A stretch of 64,000 nt of DNA, from the NCBI GenBank assembly GCA_963768585.1, contig CAVYIF010000018.1:248001-312000 (forward strand), written 5' to 3'. Positions 26,185 to 33,714 of this stretch are shown in pieces (position 1 is the first letter of the stretch; each line of letters starts with the position of its first letter). Origin of the DNA: CAVUNY01 sp963768585. GTDB lineage: Bacteria > Chloroflexota > Anaerolineae > Anaerolineales > Anaerolineaceae. A program made the translations under genes and the position numbers. The notes below the pieces were generated by a model. That model was not told the origin of the DNA and ran no database searches. It saw only the letters and a program-made list of their open reading frames with translations.

Positions 26185-27273
26185 ATGTCTACCACCTGGG
26201 TCTCTTATCCTGCCGGCTACCGTTCAACCGAAGTGCATGCGCTGTCTGCCGCGGTGCAGCATGGAGAATGCGCGGCTGTAATTGGCTTGAGCGGGGCCGG
26301 AAAAAGCAACCTGCTCGGTTTTGTGGCCAACCGTTCCGGGCTGGGAATGCCCCTGGCTCTCGTGGATTGCAACCGGCTTTCGCAGCCAGATGCCGGCGCT
26401 TTCTGGCGCTTAATCAGGCGCAGCCTGGACAAGGCACCCACTCCTCAATCCCTGGACGAATTTGATACCCTGGAAAGTTCCCTTGCGGGCCGAATCAGTA
26501 CCCCCGAAAGCCGTTTTTGCCTGCTTTTCGACCGTTTTGACGCCCTACCGGCGGAGATCCAACCCCAGGTATACAGCCGGCTCAGAGCCCTGCGCGATGA
26601 CCACAAATATGCCCTGACCTTTATCGTCGCTGCCCGGCAGCCGGTGGACCCTGGGAGCGAGCTGGCCGAATTGTTCTTCGCGCATACCCTCTGGCTGGGT
26701 CCGCTGGCGTTTGAGGATGCCCTGTGGAGCGCTGCCAGCTATGCCGCCCGCGCCGGCCTGGTCTGGGAAGAAACCGTCCTCTCTGCCCTGGTGCAGCTCA
26801 GCGGGGGCTACCCGGCCCTCCTCAGGGCAGCCTGCGAAGCATACGCCGCCGGATGCCCGCTCGAACCTGGCGCGCTGCGGGCTCATCCCGCCGTGCACCG
26901 CCGCCTGGATGAATTCTGGACAGCGGAGCCAACCCCGGAGGAACTTGCCCTCAGCCGGTTGGCGGACATCCCGCTCCTGGCAAAGCCTGCCCTTCCCCCC
27001 GGCAATAAGACCCTCGACACGTCGCAGCTGACGGCCAAAGAAATGCGCCTTTGGCAGGCCCTGCAGACACAGGCCGGTGCTGTGTGCGAAAAAGATGACC
27101 TGATCCGCGCCGTTTGGCCTGAAGATAAAGTTTTTATGGAAGGCATTCGCGATGATGCCCTGGCCCAACTCGTGCGCCGCCTGCGCCAGAAGATTAAACT
27201 GCAAAACGCAACCATCGGCCGGATTCAATCTGTGCCCGGCCGGGGTTACAAAATCTCCCCGAACAGGAAATAA
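26185..27273 (+). CDS. ATPase fused to OmpR-type winged-helix DNA-binding domain
   Basis: A 362-residue regulator. An N-terminal AAA/STAND-like NTPase has Walker A GLSGAGKS (34-41), a Walker B-like FCLLFDRFDAL near residue 115 and a sensor-like FIVAARQP. The C-terminal 85 residues form an OmpR/PhoB-type winged helix (LTAKEMRLWQAL, DDALAQLVRRLRQKI, GRGYKI). No receiver domain is present. The start at 26185 has CGAAGGG upstream. It is divergent from the lipoprotein-kinase operon, which it probably controls. The ligand is unknown. Confidence 0.8.
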   Translation: MSTTWVSYPAGYRSTEVHALSAAVQHGECAAVIGLSGAGKSNLLGFVANRSGLGMPLALVDCNRLSQPDAGAFWRLIRRSLDKAPTPQSLDEFDTLESSLAGRISTPESRFCLLFDRFDALPAEIQPQVYSRLRALRDDHKYALTFIVAARQPVDPGSELAELFFAHTLWLGPLAFEDALWSAASYAARAGLVWEETVLSALVQLSGGYPALLRAACEAYAAGCPLEPGALRAHPAVHRRLDEFWTAEPTPEELALSRLADIPLLAKPALPPGNKTLDTSQLTAKEMRLWQALQTQAGAVCEKDDLIRAVWPEDKVFMEGIRDDALAQLVRRLRQKIKLQNATIGRIQSVPGRGYKISPNRK

Positions 27274-27304
27274 TCCGTTCTCAATCACCCGTCCTTAAAG
27301 AAAG

Positions 27305-27345
27305 GTGTCCCGAATAAAATCCGGGACGACCTCTCTGTTTTTCAA
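27305..27345 (+). terminator. Terminator after the ATPase/winged-helix gene
   Basis: A 6-bp GC stem (GTCCCG 27307-27312, CGGGAC 27322-27327), then CCTCTCTGTTTTTC. The T-run is displaced by about ten bases, so efficiency is uncertain. Confidence 0.5.
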
Positions 27346-27487
27346 TGCCGCCTTGCAAGGGTAAGAAAATACGGTGATAAATAGCCCTCACAAGGCCCTG
27401 TGAGAAGAACAACTACACGAACGAAGCAATAATGAAAAATGGCACTTCATTCGCCAGCCCATGTGACACCCAGCGGAGAGCGGGGGA

Positions 27488-27516
27488 TAAAAAAAACGCC
27501 TCCCTGGGCGCTTTTG
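27488..27516 (-). terminator. Terminator-like hairpin after the c-di-GMP aptamer
   Basis: On the minus strand AAAAGCGCC and GGCG flank CAGGGA and are followed by eight T residues. It lies directly downstream of the aptamer, as expected for the expression platform. Confidence 0.6.
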
Positions 27517-27537
27517 AACGGCCTGCATGGCGGTTCG

Positions 27538-27625
27538 TTTTCGGCAGCCCGGCAGTCCTGGTCTCAGATTTAGACGGTAGACCCGCGGCTTTGCGTCTCC
27601 GGTTTTCACCGGATTTGCCATTTCG
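27538..27625 (-). ncRNA. Cyclic di-GMP-I (GEMM) riboswitch aptamer
   Basis: Reading the minus strand, the conserved elements come in GEMM-I order: GGCAAA, a hairpin CCGGT-GAAA-ACCGG with the GNRA loop, GACGCAAAGCC, a second arm opening GGGTCT and closing AGACC, then the tetraloop-receptor side CTGCCGGGCTGCC. A terminator-like hairpin follows. No recognisable protein gene lies downstream on this strand before the 3' end of the convergent regulator gene at 27273. It is therefore an orphan switch, or controls a very short peptide or RNA. Confidence 0.85.
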
Positions 27626-27861
27626 AACAAATCTTAAAGGTAAGATACGATCCCATTAAGGATAGACAAGAAAAGCGTCAATTTCAATACCTACGGGAAT
27701 TTGCAAAGCCCCTGTAAGGTAGCTCAGCACATACATATCGAGAATCTCCAATTTTTTCACCGGGACAGATGGATCCATGCATTCAGAAGCAAACTGAAAA
27801 TTATGAAAGAATTTACAATTAATTTCGCAAAATTTTGTAGCCTTGATCGGCGCTCTCATGA
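27626..27861. other. Intergenic stretch without a recognised gene
   Basis: About 236 bases between the riboswitch and the tRNA array. Frames are open in places but show no family resemblance or ribosome sites. It should contain the riboswitch promoter on the minus strand; TTGACG near 27685 is a possible -35 box, without a good -10 match. Confidence 0.4.
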
Positions 27862-27867
27862 TATAAT
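27862..27867 (+). promoter_or_regulatory. -10 box in front of the tRNA-derived array
   Basis: A TATAAT in AT-rich DNA about 14 bases before the first array sequence. TTGTAG at 27835-27840 is a weak -35 at long spacing. It would transcribe the array and the intact tRNA as one precursor. Confidence 0.5.
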
Positions 27868-27880
27868 TTTTACGCTCTGG

Positions 27881-28272
27881 TGCGCAGCACTCCCGCAGGG
27901 GGCCGAGCGCGCGGATTAAAAAATTAGACAACAACAAGTCGCTCTTGGGCCCGTAGCCCAGTGGTCGCGTAGCATCCTCGAAGAGGGTCGCGCAGCACCC
28001 CCGCAGGGGGCCGAGCGCGCGGATTAATAAATTAGATAACAACAAGTCGCTCTTGGGCCCGTAGCCCAGTCGGTCGCGCAGCATCCCCGTAGGGGATCGC
28101 GAAGCACCCCCGCAGGGGGCTGAGCGCGCGGATTAAAAAATTAGATAACAACAAGTCGCTCTTGGGCCCGTAGCCCAGTCGGTCGCGCAGCATCCCCGTA
28201 GGGGATCGCGAAGCACCCCCGCAGGGGGCTGAGCGCGCGGATTAATAAATTAGATAACAACAAGTCGCTCTT
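27881..28272 (+). repeat. Tandem array of 109-bp tRNA-derived units
   Basis: Three full units start at 27947, 28055 and 28164 (spacing 108 and 109 bp), preceded by a partial unit from 27881; the intact tRNA at 28273 falls in the same register. Each unit begins GGGCCCGTAGC like the tRNA. About 50 bases with two small hairpins then replace part of the D-loop, followed by GAGCGCGCGG (tRNA D-arm and anticodon 5' side), and then an A/T-rich stretch ending GTCGCTCTT. The first hairpin is CCTC-GAA-GAGG in unit one and CCCC-GTA-GGGG in units two and three, a paired change that keeps the stem. Confidence 0.85.
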
Positions 28273-28344
28273 GGGCCCGTAGCTCAGTGGCAGAGCGCGC
28301 GGCTCATAACCGCTTGGTCGAAGGTTCGATCCCTTCCGGGCCCA
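28273..28344 (+). tRNA. tRNA with CAU anticodon (tRNA-Ile2 or elongator tRNA-Met)
   Basis: A 72-base cloverleaf: acceptor GGGCCCG/CGGGCCC, D-arm GCTC/GAGC, anticodon loop CTCATAA (CAU), T-arm GAAGG/CCTTC with TTCGATC. CCA is not encoded. The anticodon arm and variable loop, CTCATAACCGCTTGGTCG, resemble E. coli tRNA-Ile2 more than elongator tRNA-Met, so the C34 may be lysidinylated to read AUA. A terminator follows at 28436. It is the intact copy at the end of the array. Confidence 0.9.
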
Positions 28345-28369
28345 CAAATACAATAAAGTTCAAATTGGT

Positions 28370-28434
28370 CTCAGGTCCCATCGCCCGCCAGGGGTGCTTC
28401 GCAAAGGGATGCTATTCGTTCCTTCCGGGCCCAC
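28370..28434 (+). repeat. Second tRNA 3' end with an insertion in the T-loop
   Basis: The sequence AGGT, then about 38 bases, then TCGTTCCTTCCGGGCCCAC repeats the 3' end of the tRNA at 28273 but with an insert at the T-loop. The reverse complement of the insert (AGCATCCC ... GCGAAGCACCCC) resembles the hairpin insert of the upstream array, so it is an inverted relative. Confidence 0.65.
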
Positions 28435-28435
28435 A

Positions 28436-28461
28436 AAAAAGCCTCTTTGGAGAGGCTTTTT
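28436..28461 (+). terminator. Rho-independent terminator of the tRNA transcript
   Basis: AAAAAGCCTCT, loop TTGG, AGAGGCTTTTT: a strong intrinsic terminator directly after the tRNA fragments. Confidence 0.92.
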
Positions 28462-28500
28462 GATTCCAAAACGACTTTGGACTCTTCACCATTCAGCCAA

Positions 28501-28509
28501 TGCTATAAT
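28501..28509 (+). promoter_or_regulatory. Extended -10 promoter of the LLM oxidoreductase gene
   Basis: TGCTATAAT, a perfect -10 (28504-28509) with extended TG, about 75 bases before the ATG at 28583. No good -35 box. Confidence 0.5.
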
Positions 28510-28582
28510 CCTTTTATCACCTTATATTTGCCTGTAGTTAATCCTCCCATTGGCTTCATTCGTTTGAAGAAGGAATAAGCAC

Positions 28583-29473
28583 ATGCGTATTGGTCTCATT
28601 TACCCACATTTTGAATTTGGCACCGATCCGGGTGCAATCCGGGAGTTCGCGCTGACCGCGGAAAACCTGGGGTATACCCACATTGGTGCCGATGATCATG
28701 TGATTGGCCCAAACCCCAACCGCCCTGGCGGCTGGACCGGCTGGGTCACCTATCAGACGACGATCATGGAGCCATTGGTCCTGTTTGCTTTCATGGCAGC
28801 CGTCGCCCCGCGGATCGAGTTTGCCACCTGCGTGCTGCTCCTGCCGCAGCGCCAGACCGTTTTGGTCGCCAAGCAAACAGCCACGCTCGATCGGTTGTGC
28901 GCCGGCCGGCTCCGGTTAGGAATCGGCATCGGCTGGAATGAGATCGAATATATTTCGTTGGCAGAGAACTTTCACAATCGCGGGCGTCGCGTTGCAGAAC
29001 AAATCCACCTGCTTCGCCAGTTATGGACACAGCCTCTCGTTGACTTTCAATCACCAGAGCACAGCATCCCTGATGCCGGGATCAACCCGCTGCCGCTCCA
29101 AAAACCTATTCCGATCTGGATTGGCGGTCAATCAGAGCCGGCACTGAAGCGCGCAGCCCGCCTGGGGGATGGCTGGATGCCGCTCTATCGTTCGCCAGAA
29201 GAAGCCAAACCGGCGATGGACACCCTGGCTGAACTGTTGCACAAACGTGGCAGGTCCCTGGACGGGTTCGGCATTGAAGCGCGCATCCCTTACAGTCAGG
29301 GTGTGGGGCATGATCCGGATCCGGCTGATTGGCGGCGGCTGCTGACCGGCTGGCAGGCGTTGGGCGCTACGCACGCTTCGTTGGTGACCACGAACTGCGG
29401 CCTGAAAGGAGCACAGGCACACCTGCGGGCAGTCCAGTTGTTCGCCAAAGAAGTGGGACTGGTTCCTTCATAG
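28583..29473 (+). CDS. Luciferase-like (LLM) F420/flavin-dependent oxidoreductase
   Basis: A 296-residue TIM-barrel oxidoreductase of the luciferase-like family, many members of which use coenzyme F420. Family features are MRIGLIYPHFEFG at the start, LLLPQRQTVLVAKQTATLDRLCAGRLRLGIGIGWNEIEY around residues 88-128, and PIPIWIGGQSEPALKRAARLGDGWMPL around residues 175-205. AAGGAA precedes the ATG. F420 use, as opposed to FMN, is inferred from family habit and from the deazaflavin-type protein at 56.1 kb. Substrate unknown. Confidence 0.88.
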   Translation: MRIGLIYPHFEFGTDPGAIREFALTAENLGYTHIGADDHVIGPNPNRPGGWTGWVTYQTTIMEPLVLFAFMAAVAPRIEFATCVLLLPQRQTVLVAKQTATLDRLCAGRLRLGIGIGWNEIEYISLAENFHNRGRRVAEQIHLLRQLWTQPLVDFQSPEHSIPDAGINPLPLQKPIPIWIGGQSEPALKRAARLGDGWMPLYRSPEEAKPAMDTLAELLHKRGRSLDGFGIEARIPYSQGVGHDPDPADWRRLLTGWQALGATHASLVTTNCGLKGAQAHLRAVQLFAKEVGLVPS

Positions 29474-29727
29474 CAACCATGTGAAAAACCTAAACAGCGG
29501 TCTGAACGTGCTCGGGAAAAGCTAAGCAGTTTAAACACACGGTTCCTATAACTATTTTTTCTCTTTCTTGTGAAGATGTAATTTTGATTAAAAGAGGTTT
29601 TATAACGATCAATGTTATGAAAATTTTCTCGTATGGAAGTTTGTGAGTTAAATCTTCATAAAATACCGAATAGTCTTGTAATTTAGAATAATTCACATAT
29701 CATTCTTTAGGCGGGCGGCTAATAAAT

Positions 29728-30480
29728 ATGAAAAAATGTATTCTTGCTTGTGACGAACGAGGAACTACAACACTTACAAGTAAAAGACGAACTTACACAA
29801 TAGGTGGTTTTGCTGCAGATGAAAAACTCCGATATAAACTTGTAACTGTATGGAATGAAATCAAAATCGCTTTGTGTGGTAATAGCAATGTTGAGTTAAA
29901 GTGGAGCCACTTTTTCCCAGGTCACCATCAGGCAAGCAGTAAAAACCCCTTACTAGCGAAGAATTCAGACGAGTGGCGCAAACAAGCATTATGGGCTTTA
30001 AGTGAACTTTTTGACAAGGCGCAAATTTTCCCTATAACAACTATTGTGCAAAAAGATAAAATAAAAGGTGATTTCTTTCTCGATAAAAAGCAAAGAATTG
30101 ACGTATATCAAATTTTTGCAGCCACTGTCGGACAATTTTCCCTTTATCTAAAAGAAAATAACAGCGAGCAAGGAGAAATTTGGTTTGATCAATTAGGTAG
30201 CAAAAAAGAGGAAGAAAGATGGCAAGACAATTTTACAGACTTTCGTAATTCACTACTTGGGTCACCACTTCCAAAAGAACATGTCGAGTTAGTCTTGCGA
30301 ATTAAACCTAAAATTAAGTATCTTGAATCATCTAGTGAACCGTTTATCCAGCTAGCCGATTTTGTATCGGGCGCTATTTGGGCAGCTTCTGAGGGAGATT
30401 ATTGGTTCCTTAATCAATTACTTGAGAAGTATGCACCTGGAAAGCGAAGAACTTATGGGATTTTGCTTTTTGGTGAATAA
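29728..30480 (+). CDS. DUF3800-family protein in AT-rich DNA
   Basis: A 250-residue protein related to DUF3800, an uncharacterised family with an RNase H-like fold common in mobile and defence-associated DNA. It starts with the variant LACDERGTTTL where the family usually has a DESG motif, keeps TIGGFA, and near the C-terminus has FIQLADFVSGAIWAA, the family's conserved QLADxxAG-like helix. Base composition is much lower in GC than the neighbours and the gene is flanked by AT-rich non-coding DNA and a broken tRNA, so it is probably transferred. No partner gene lies beside it. Confidence 0.75.
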   Translation: MKKCILACDERGTTTLTSKRRTYTIGGFAADEKLRYKLVTVWNEIKIALCGNSNVELKWSHFFPGHHQASSKNPLLAKNSDEWRKQALWALSELFDKAQIFPITTIVQKDKIKGDFFLDKKQRIDVYQIFAATVGQFSLYLKENNSEQGEIWFDQLGSKKEEERWQDNFTDFRNSLLGSPLPKEHVELVLRIKPKIKYLESSSEPFIQLADFVSGAIWAASEGDYWFLNQLLEKYAPGKRRTYGILLFGE

Positions 30481-30667
30481 TCATAAACCCCATCTAACAA
30501 ATCGTACACTGGACAAGTAAAATCCGTCGTCATTTTCGAGAATTTTTCTGGATTTGAGTTTTTACGGTCCAAAGTATAGTCCACGTCCAACCATCTGACA
30601 GTAACGCAATTTTTAGAATATTTTGGGATTTATTTTAAATGCTATTATTTCATAGCCGACAGGAATT

Positions 30668-30730
30668 GAGCCGTATACTGCCTGGTCGAAGGTCCCATAA
30701 AGGGATTTTATCGATCCCTTCCAAACCCAC
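30668..30730 (+). pseudogene. Broken tRNA 3' half with a T-loop insertion
   Basis: GAGCCG and CCTGGTCGAAGGT match the anticodon-to-T-stem part of the tRNA at 28273. A 17-base insert (CCCATAAAGGGATTTTA) interrupts the T-loop, then TCGATCCCTTCC and a degraded CCCAC end follow. The insertion point is the same as in the fragment at 28370. A T-run follows at 30731. Confidence 0.7.
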
Positions 30731-30746
30731 TTTTTTAGCAGCAACA

Positions 30747-31325
30747 TTAATCCATTTCTTCAAGCCGCTGCAACCACTCCCCCGTCTCTTTCCTGCTCCG
30801 CAGGTGGATCACCTGCAGGTGCGCATATTCCGGGAGGGCGAAGAACCGCGGATACCTCTGGCGCTGGCGTGTAAACGATTTTATAGACCACAACAAAATA
30901 GAATCCTTGCTCATGAACGTCCCGCGCAGCGTCTCGCGGTTGCCGTTCCACAGCGCCTCGCGCGTGATGATGCGCTTCAGGGTGCGCCCGGTAAGCTGCC
31001 ACAAAATCACGGGCAAAGCATAATCCAACCAGACGACTGTGGTCGCACTGCCCCAGATCACGTCGATCGCCTTGCTGTAATTGGCGCCGGTCACCCACCT
31101 TGGGCCGGATAATGCCTGGGCCACGCCCTGGCGAAAGGGCTCCAATTCTGCCGAAACCCAATTTGGCTGCCAGTACAGCGCATCCAATTCCACGTGGGGT
31201 AAGCCAAGGATGCGCGCCAGCTGGCGCGCGGTGGTCGTCTTGCCGCAGCCGGCCGCGCCCACAATCACGATTCGCGAACCGGGCATAGGGAAAGCAGTTT
31301 CCAGATCAGGCATAGTTTGGGTCAT
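30747..31325 (-). CDS. P-loop kinase (adenylate-kinase/FlaR-like)
   Basis: About 192 residues. Walker A is VGAAGCGKTTTARQLAR, followed by LGLPHVELDALYWQPNW, the pattern of small P-loop kinases resembling adenylate/shikimate kinases and the so-called topology modulation protein FlaR. WLDYALP and a lid rich in arginine (TGRTLKRIITREALWNGNRE) follow. It probably phosphorylates a small molecule with ATP; substrate unknown. The ATG at 31325 is one of several possible starts (31379, 31313) and none has a good ribosome site. Convergent to nothing; it ends close to the broken tRNA. Confidence 0.75.
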   Translation of the reverse strand: MTQTMPDLETAFPMPGSRIVIVGAAGCGKTTTARQLARILGLPHVELDALYWQPNWVSAELEPFRQGVAQALSGPRWVTGANYSKAIDVIWGSATTVVWLDYALPVILWQLTGRTLKRIITREALWNGNRETLRGTFMSKDSILLWSIKSFTRQRQRYPRFFALPEYAHLQVIHLRSRKETGEWLQRLEEMD

Positions 31326-31500
31326 TTTAACGTGAATATTGTCCCTGAGAATGCCATCGAGATATGGTGTACGATCCATTTCAATAAATAATCCAATATT
31401 ATTCACCCTCCGAATGATCCTTTTGGTGGAAGACACACTTTTTCCCCAGGTTTATCATTGTTGCAGTAAACCGAAATAAGACTTCAAGAGGAGCAATCAC

Positions 31501-32175
31501 ATGTCCGTTTCGAATCAAGTAGCCAATGACATACAAACCCAACAGCAGGCACCCTGGTGGGAAATATTACTCGTAATGTTTCTTTCCCTGGGGATTTCAT
31601 TAATTTCGCCCAGCCTTAAGCTCATCGGTATCCTCATACCTGTCGCTTATTTGATCATCGAACGCCGCATGCGCCATCGTACTTGGACAGAAATCGGTTT
31701 CAATCTGCATGGTATACCCACCGGTCTGCGCCAAAACCTGGGTTGGATTCTCCTGGTAGGGGTTGGCATTCAAGCCCTGGCTGCATTTTGCTCATACTAT
31801 TTCCTTCCTGCCTATTTTCAGCATATCCTGGCTCGTCTGCCTTTGGACCTGACTTCGCTCAATGTAGGCCTGATCGTCGCGCTGGGGATCAGTACCTTGG
31901 GCGAGGAGATTCTCTACCGCGGCCTATTTCAGGCCCGGATCGGCACTTTCATGCCTGCCACCGGCGCCATTGTGCTCACTTCACTGGTCTTCGCATGGAT
32001 GCATTATTCATCTGGGGCAGCGTTAATCGTCATGATCGATTTGACCTCTGTATTGATCGACAGCGTAATCTTCGGCATCATCTTCCAGCGCTCCCAAAAC
32101 ATATTCGTCGCCTGGATCGCCCATTTTCTGGGTGATATTGTCGGCGTTATCTTTTTATTGATGATGATGAAATAG
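31501..32175 (+). CDS. CPBP family intramembrane glutamic endopeptidase
   Basis: A 224-residue membrane protein with about six helices. The CPBP (Abi) motifs are TLGEEILYRGLFQARIG (the catalytic EExxxR) near residue 137, FAWMHYS (FxxxH) near residue 164, and HFLGDIVG (HxxxD/N) near the end. The family cleaves prenylated or other membrane-bound substrates. GAGGAG precedes the ATG. Stand-alone gene. Confidence 0.9.
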   Translation: MSVSNQVANDIQTQQQAPWWEILLVMFLSLGISLISPSLKLIGILIPVAYLIIERRMRHRTWTEIGFNLHGIPTGLRQNLGWILLVGVGIQALAAFCSYYFLPAYFQHILARLPLDLTSLNVGLIVALGISTLGEEILYRGLFQARIGTFMPATGAIVLTSLVFAWMHYSSGAALIVMIDLTSVLIDSVIFGIIFQRSQNIFVAWIAHFLGDIVGVIFLLMMMK

Positions 32176-32213
32176 CCTGGATCCAAGACCGGACCGAGTT
32201 TGGACTTTAGCCC

Positions 32214-33545
32214 TTATAGAAAGCGTCCAGTGACGTTGAATACATAATAATTCAGAGTGGTGCTTCCCGCGTTGCCCTGCACCCATGAAACATTGCCGTC
32301 GGGCCGGGTGCGCAGGGAATCATCCCGATCGCCCCATCGGATCCCGGCCGAAGAAACATTTTCCAGCGGCATCATCACCGTTCCATTTCCTGTAATCAAT
32401 TCCAGGTGGTAGACCCCGTCGTCGGTCGTCTTCCACCCCACCAGGAAGCGGTTGCTGGAAAGATTCGTGCCCAGGCGGGCGATGACCGGCTCGCGTTCGG
32501 TCGCGCCATTGGTGTTGGTCAGCCAGATATAGCTGCTGGTAAAGTCAGCGTTGATCGTCGCCAACCCGATCCCTTTTCCGGTGACGTTGGCCGTTCCCAA
32601 GGCGCTGAAAACCACCTTCCAACCCGAGGGGGTTTGGGCAGCCTGGCCCAACTGGGCCGATACTTCTCCATGGCAGTTGCCGTCACAGGCATACACAACC
32701 TTGCTGTCGCTGATCAGCAGGGCCTTGCTGGCATAACAATCGCTCGTACACAGCGGCATGAATTTCGCCAACCCCGGGTGGTAGTTGATCAGTTCCGCCA
32801 TCGAATGCGAACAGCCCCATTCCCAACCCCCACTCTGGATGGCTCCACTGTCATTAACGTAGGTCAGCTGGTCACCATTGTGCCCCTGGACACCGCCGGA
32901 CACGCCGTAAACGGCAAAATACGCCGCGTACAACCCGCTGCCGTAAGCCAGGCGGCTGTCGCCAATGCCGCCATCGAAGCGGGTCAGCGGGCCTTTGATG
33001 TTCGTCGACCAGGCCTGGCTGCCGTTGGCATTGTACCTGGTCAGCCACATGATCGTGCTGGCCGGGTCGTACAGCATCACGGCAAACTTGCCGTCGCTGT
33101 GCGCCACCAACCCGCGCAGCGAGCGCCCGGTGTAGTTAAAGGTCTGCCCCAGGCTGCCTGCCGGCGAGATCACGCTGACATGCCCGTTTCCGCTGCTGTC
33201 GGTCCAGCCCAAAAGCGCGCCGCCGCCTGCCGTAGGCTCGTGGTACAGGCGCGGGGTGATGCTGCACCAACTCATGGTGCACCAGCTGCTCACCATCCCC
33301 TGCAGGGGTTTGGGCAAGGTCAGGCTGGTTTTGGTCACCTGCCCGGCCAGGGAAACCACCGGACGCGAGATCAGCGGAAGAAAAATATTCAATCCGGGCA
33401 TGGGGGTCGCGACCGGTGCCAGCCGCTGCCCGGCAGCCTGCCGGGGTTGAGCCATGGCAGCCGCCATCACCCCCAGCAGGATCACCGCTAAAAGAAACGA
33501 AACCAGTCTCCGCGTGCCATGCCCAGGCAAGATGTTTGGGTCCAT
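32214..33545 (-). CDS. Secreted cysteine-containing protein, function unknown
   Basis: A 443-residue protein with a signal peptide (LVSFLLAVILLGVMAAAMA) and then an extracellular part of repeated beta-rich segments that contain Asp/Gly/Asn turns, for example HSDGKFAVMLYDPAS and TRPDGNVSWVQGNAG. This is suggestive of a beta-propeller. Several close cysteine pairs (CTMSWC, CTSDC, CDGNC) imply disulfides. No catalytic motif is recognised. The ATG at 33545 has GGAGG seven bases upstream, better than an upstream in-frame start at 33572. Confidence 0.7.
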   Translation of the reverse strand: MDPNILPGHGTRRLVSFLLAVILLGVMAAAMAQPRQAAGQRLAPVATPMPGLNIFLPLISRPVVSLAGQVTKTSLTLPKPLQGMVSSWCTMSWCSITPRLYHEPTAGGGALLGWTDSSGNGHVSVISPAGSLGQTFNYTGRSLRGLVAHSDGKFAVMLYDPASTIMWLTRYNANGSQAWSTNIKGPLTRFDGGIGDSRLAYGSGLYAAYFAVYGVSGGVQGHNGDQLTYVNDSGAIQSGGWEWGCSHSMAELINYHPGLAKFMPLCTSDCYASKALLISDSKVVYACDGNCHGEVSAQLGQAAQTPSGWKVVFSALGTANVTGKGIGLATINADFTSSYIWLTNTNGATEREPVIARLGTNLSSNRFLVGWKTTDDGVYHLELITGNGTVMMPLENVSSAGIRWGDRDDSLRTRPDGNVSWVQGNAGSTTLNYYVFNVTGRFL

Positions 33546-33660
33546 TCTTGTGCCTCCAGAGGGAAAATCCATGCGCGTCCGTCCTCAGCCCCATTGTATG
33601 CACAAAGAACCGCCTTTGGGGGTACTTTTCCAAATTGTTAACCGGTCGTAGGCAAACAAA

Positions 33661-33697
33661 GAGAGCGTTTGGCCCACTGCATAGGCCAAACGCTCTC
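33661..33697 (-). terminator. Terminator after thrS
   Basis: A 14-bp perfect stem (33661-33674 with 33684-33697), followed on the minus strand by TTTGTTTG. It lies 18 bp after the thrS stop. Confidence 0.8.
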
Positions 33698-33714
33698 GAC
33701 CAAATATTAGTTGT

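Noticed and set aside
27432..27659. 75-codon plus-strand frame across the c-di-GMP aptamer
   Set aside because: The region is explained by a structured RNA on the other strand.
27656..28084. 142-codon minus-strand frame through the tRNA array
   Set aside because: Half of it is translated array repeat; the rest shows no family match or ribosome site.
27881..28272. CRISPR array
   Set aside because: Unit length is 108-109 bp with nearly identical content and no variable spacers, and the units derive from a tRNA.
28273..28344. Initiator tRNA-fMet
   Set aside because: The acceptor starts with a normal G-C pair and the anticodon stem lacks the three G-C pairs of initiators.
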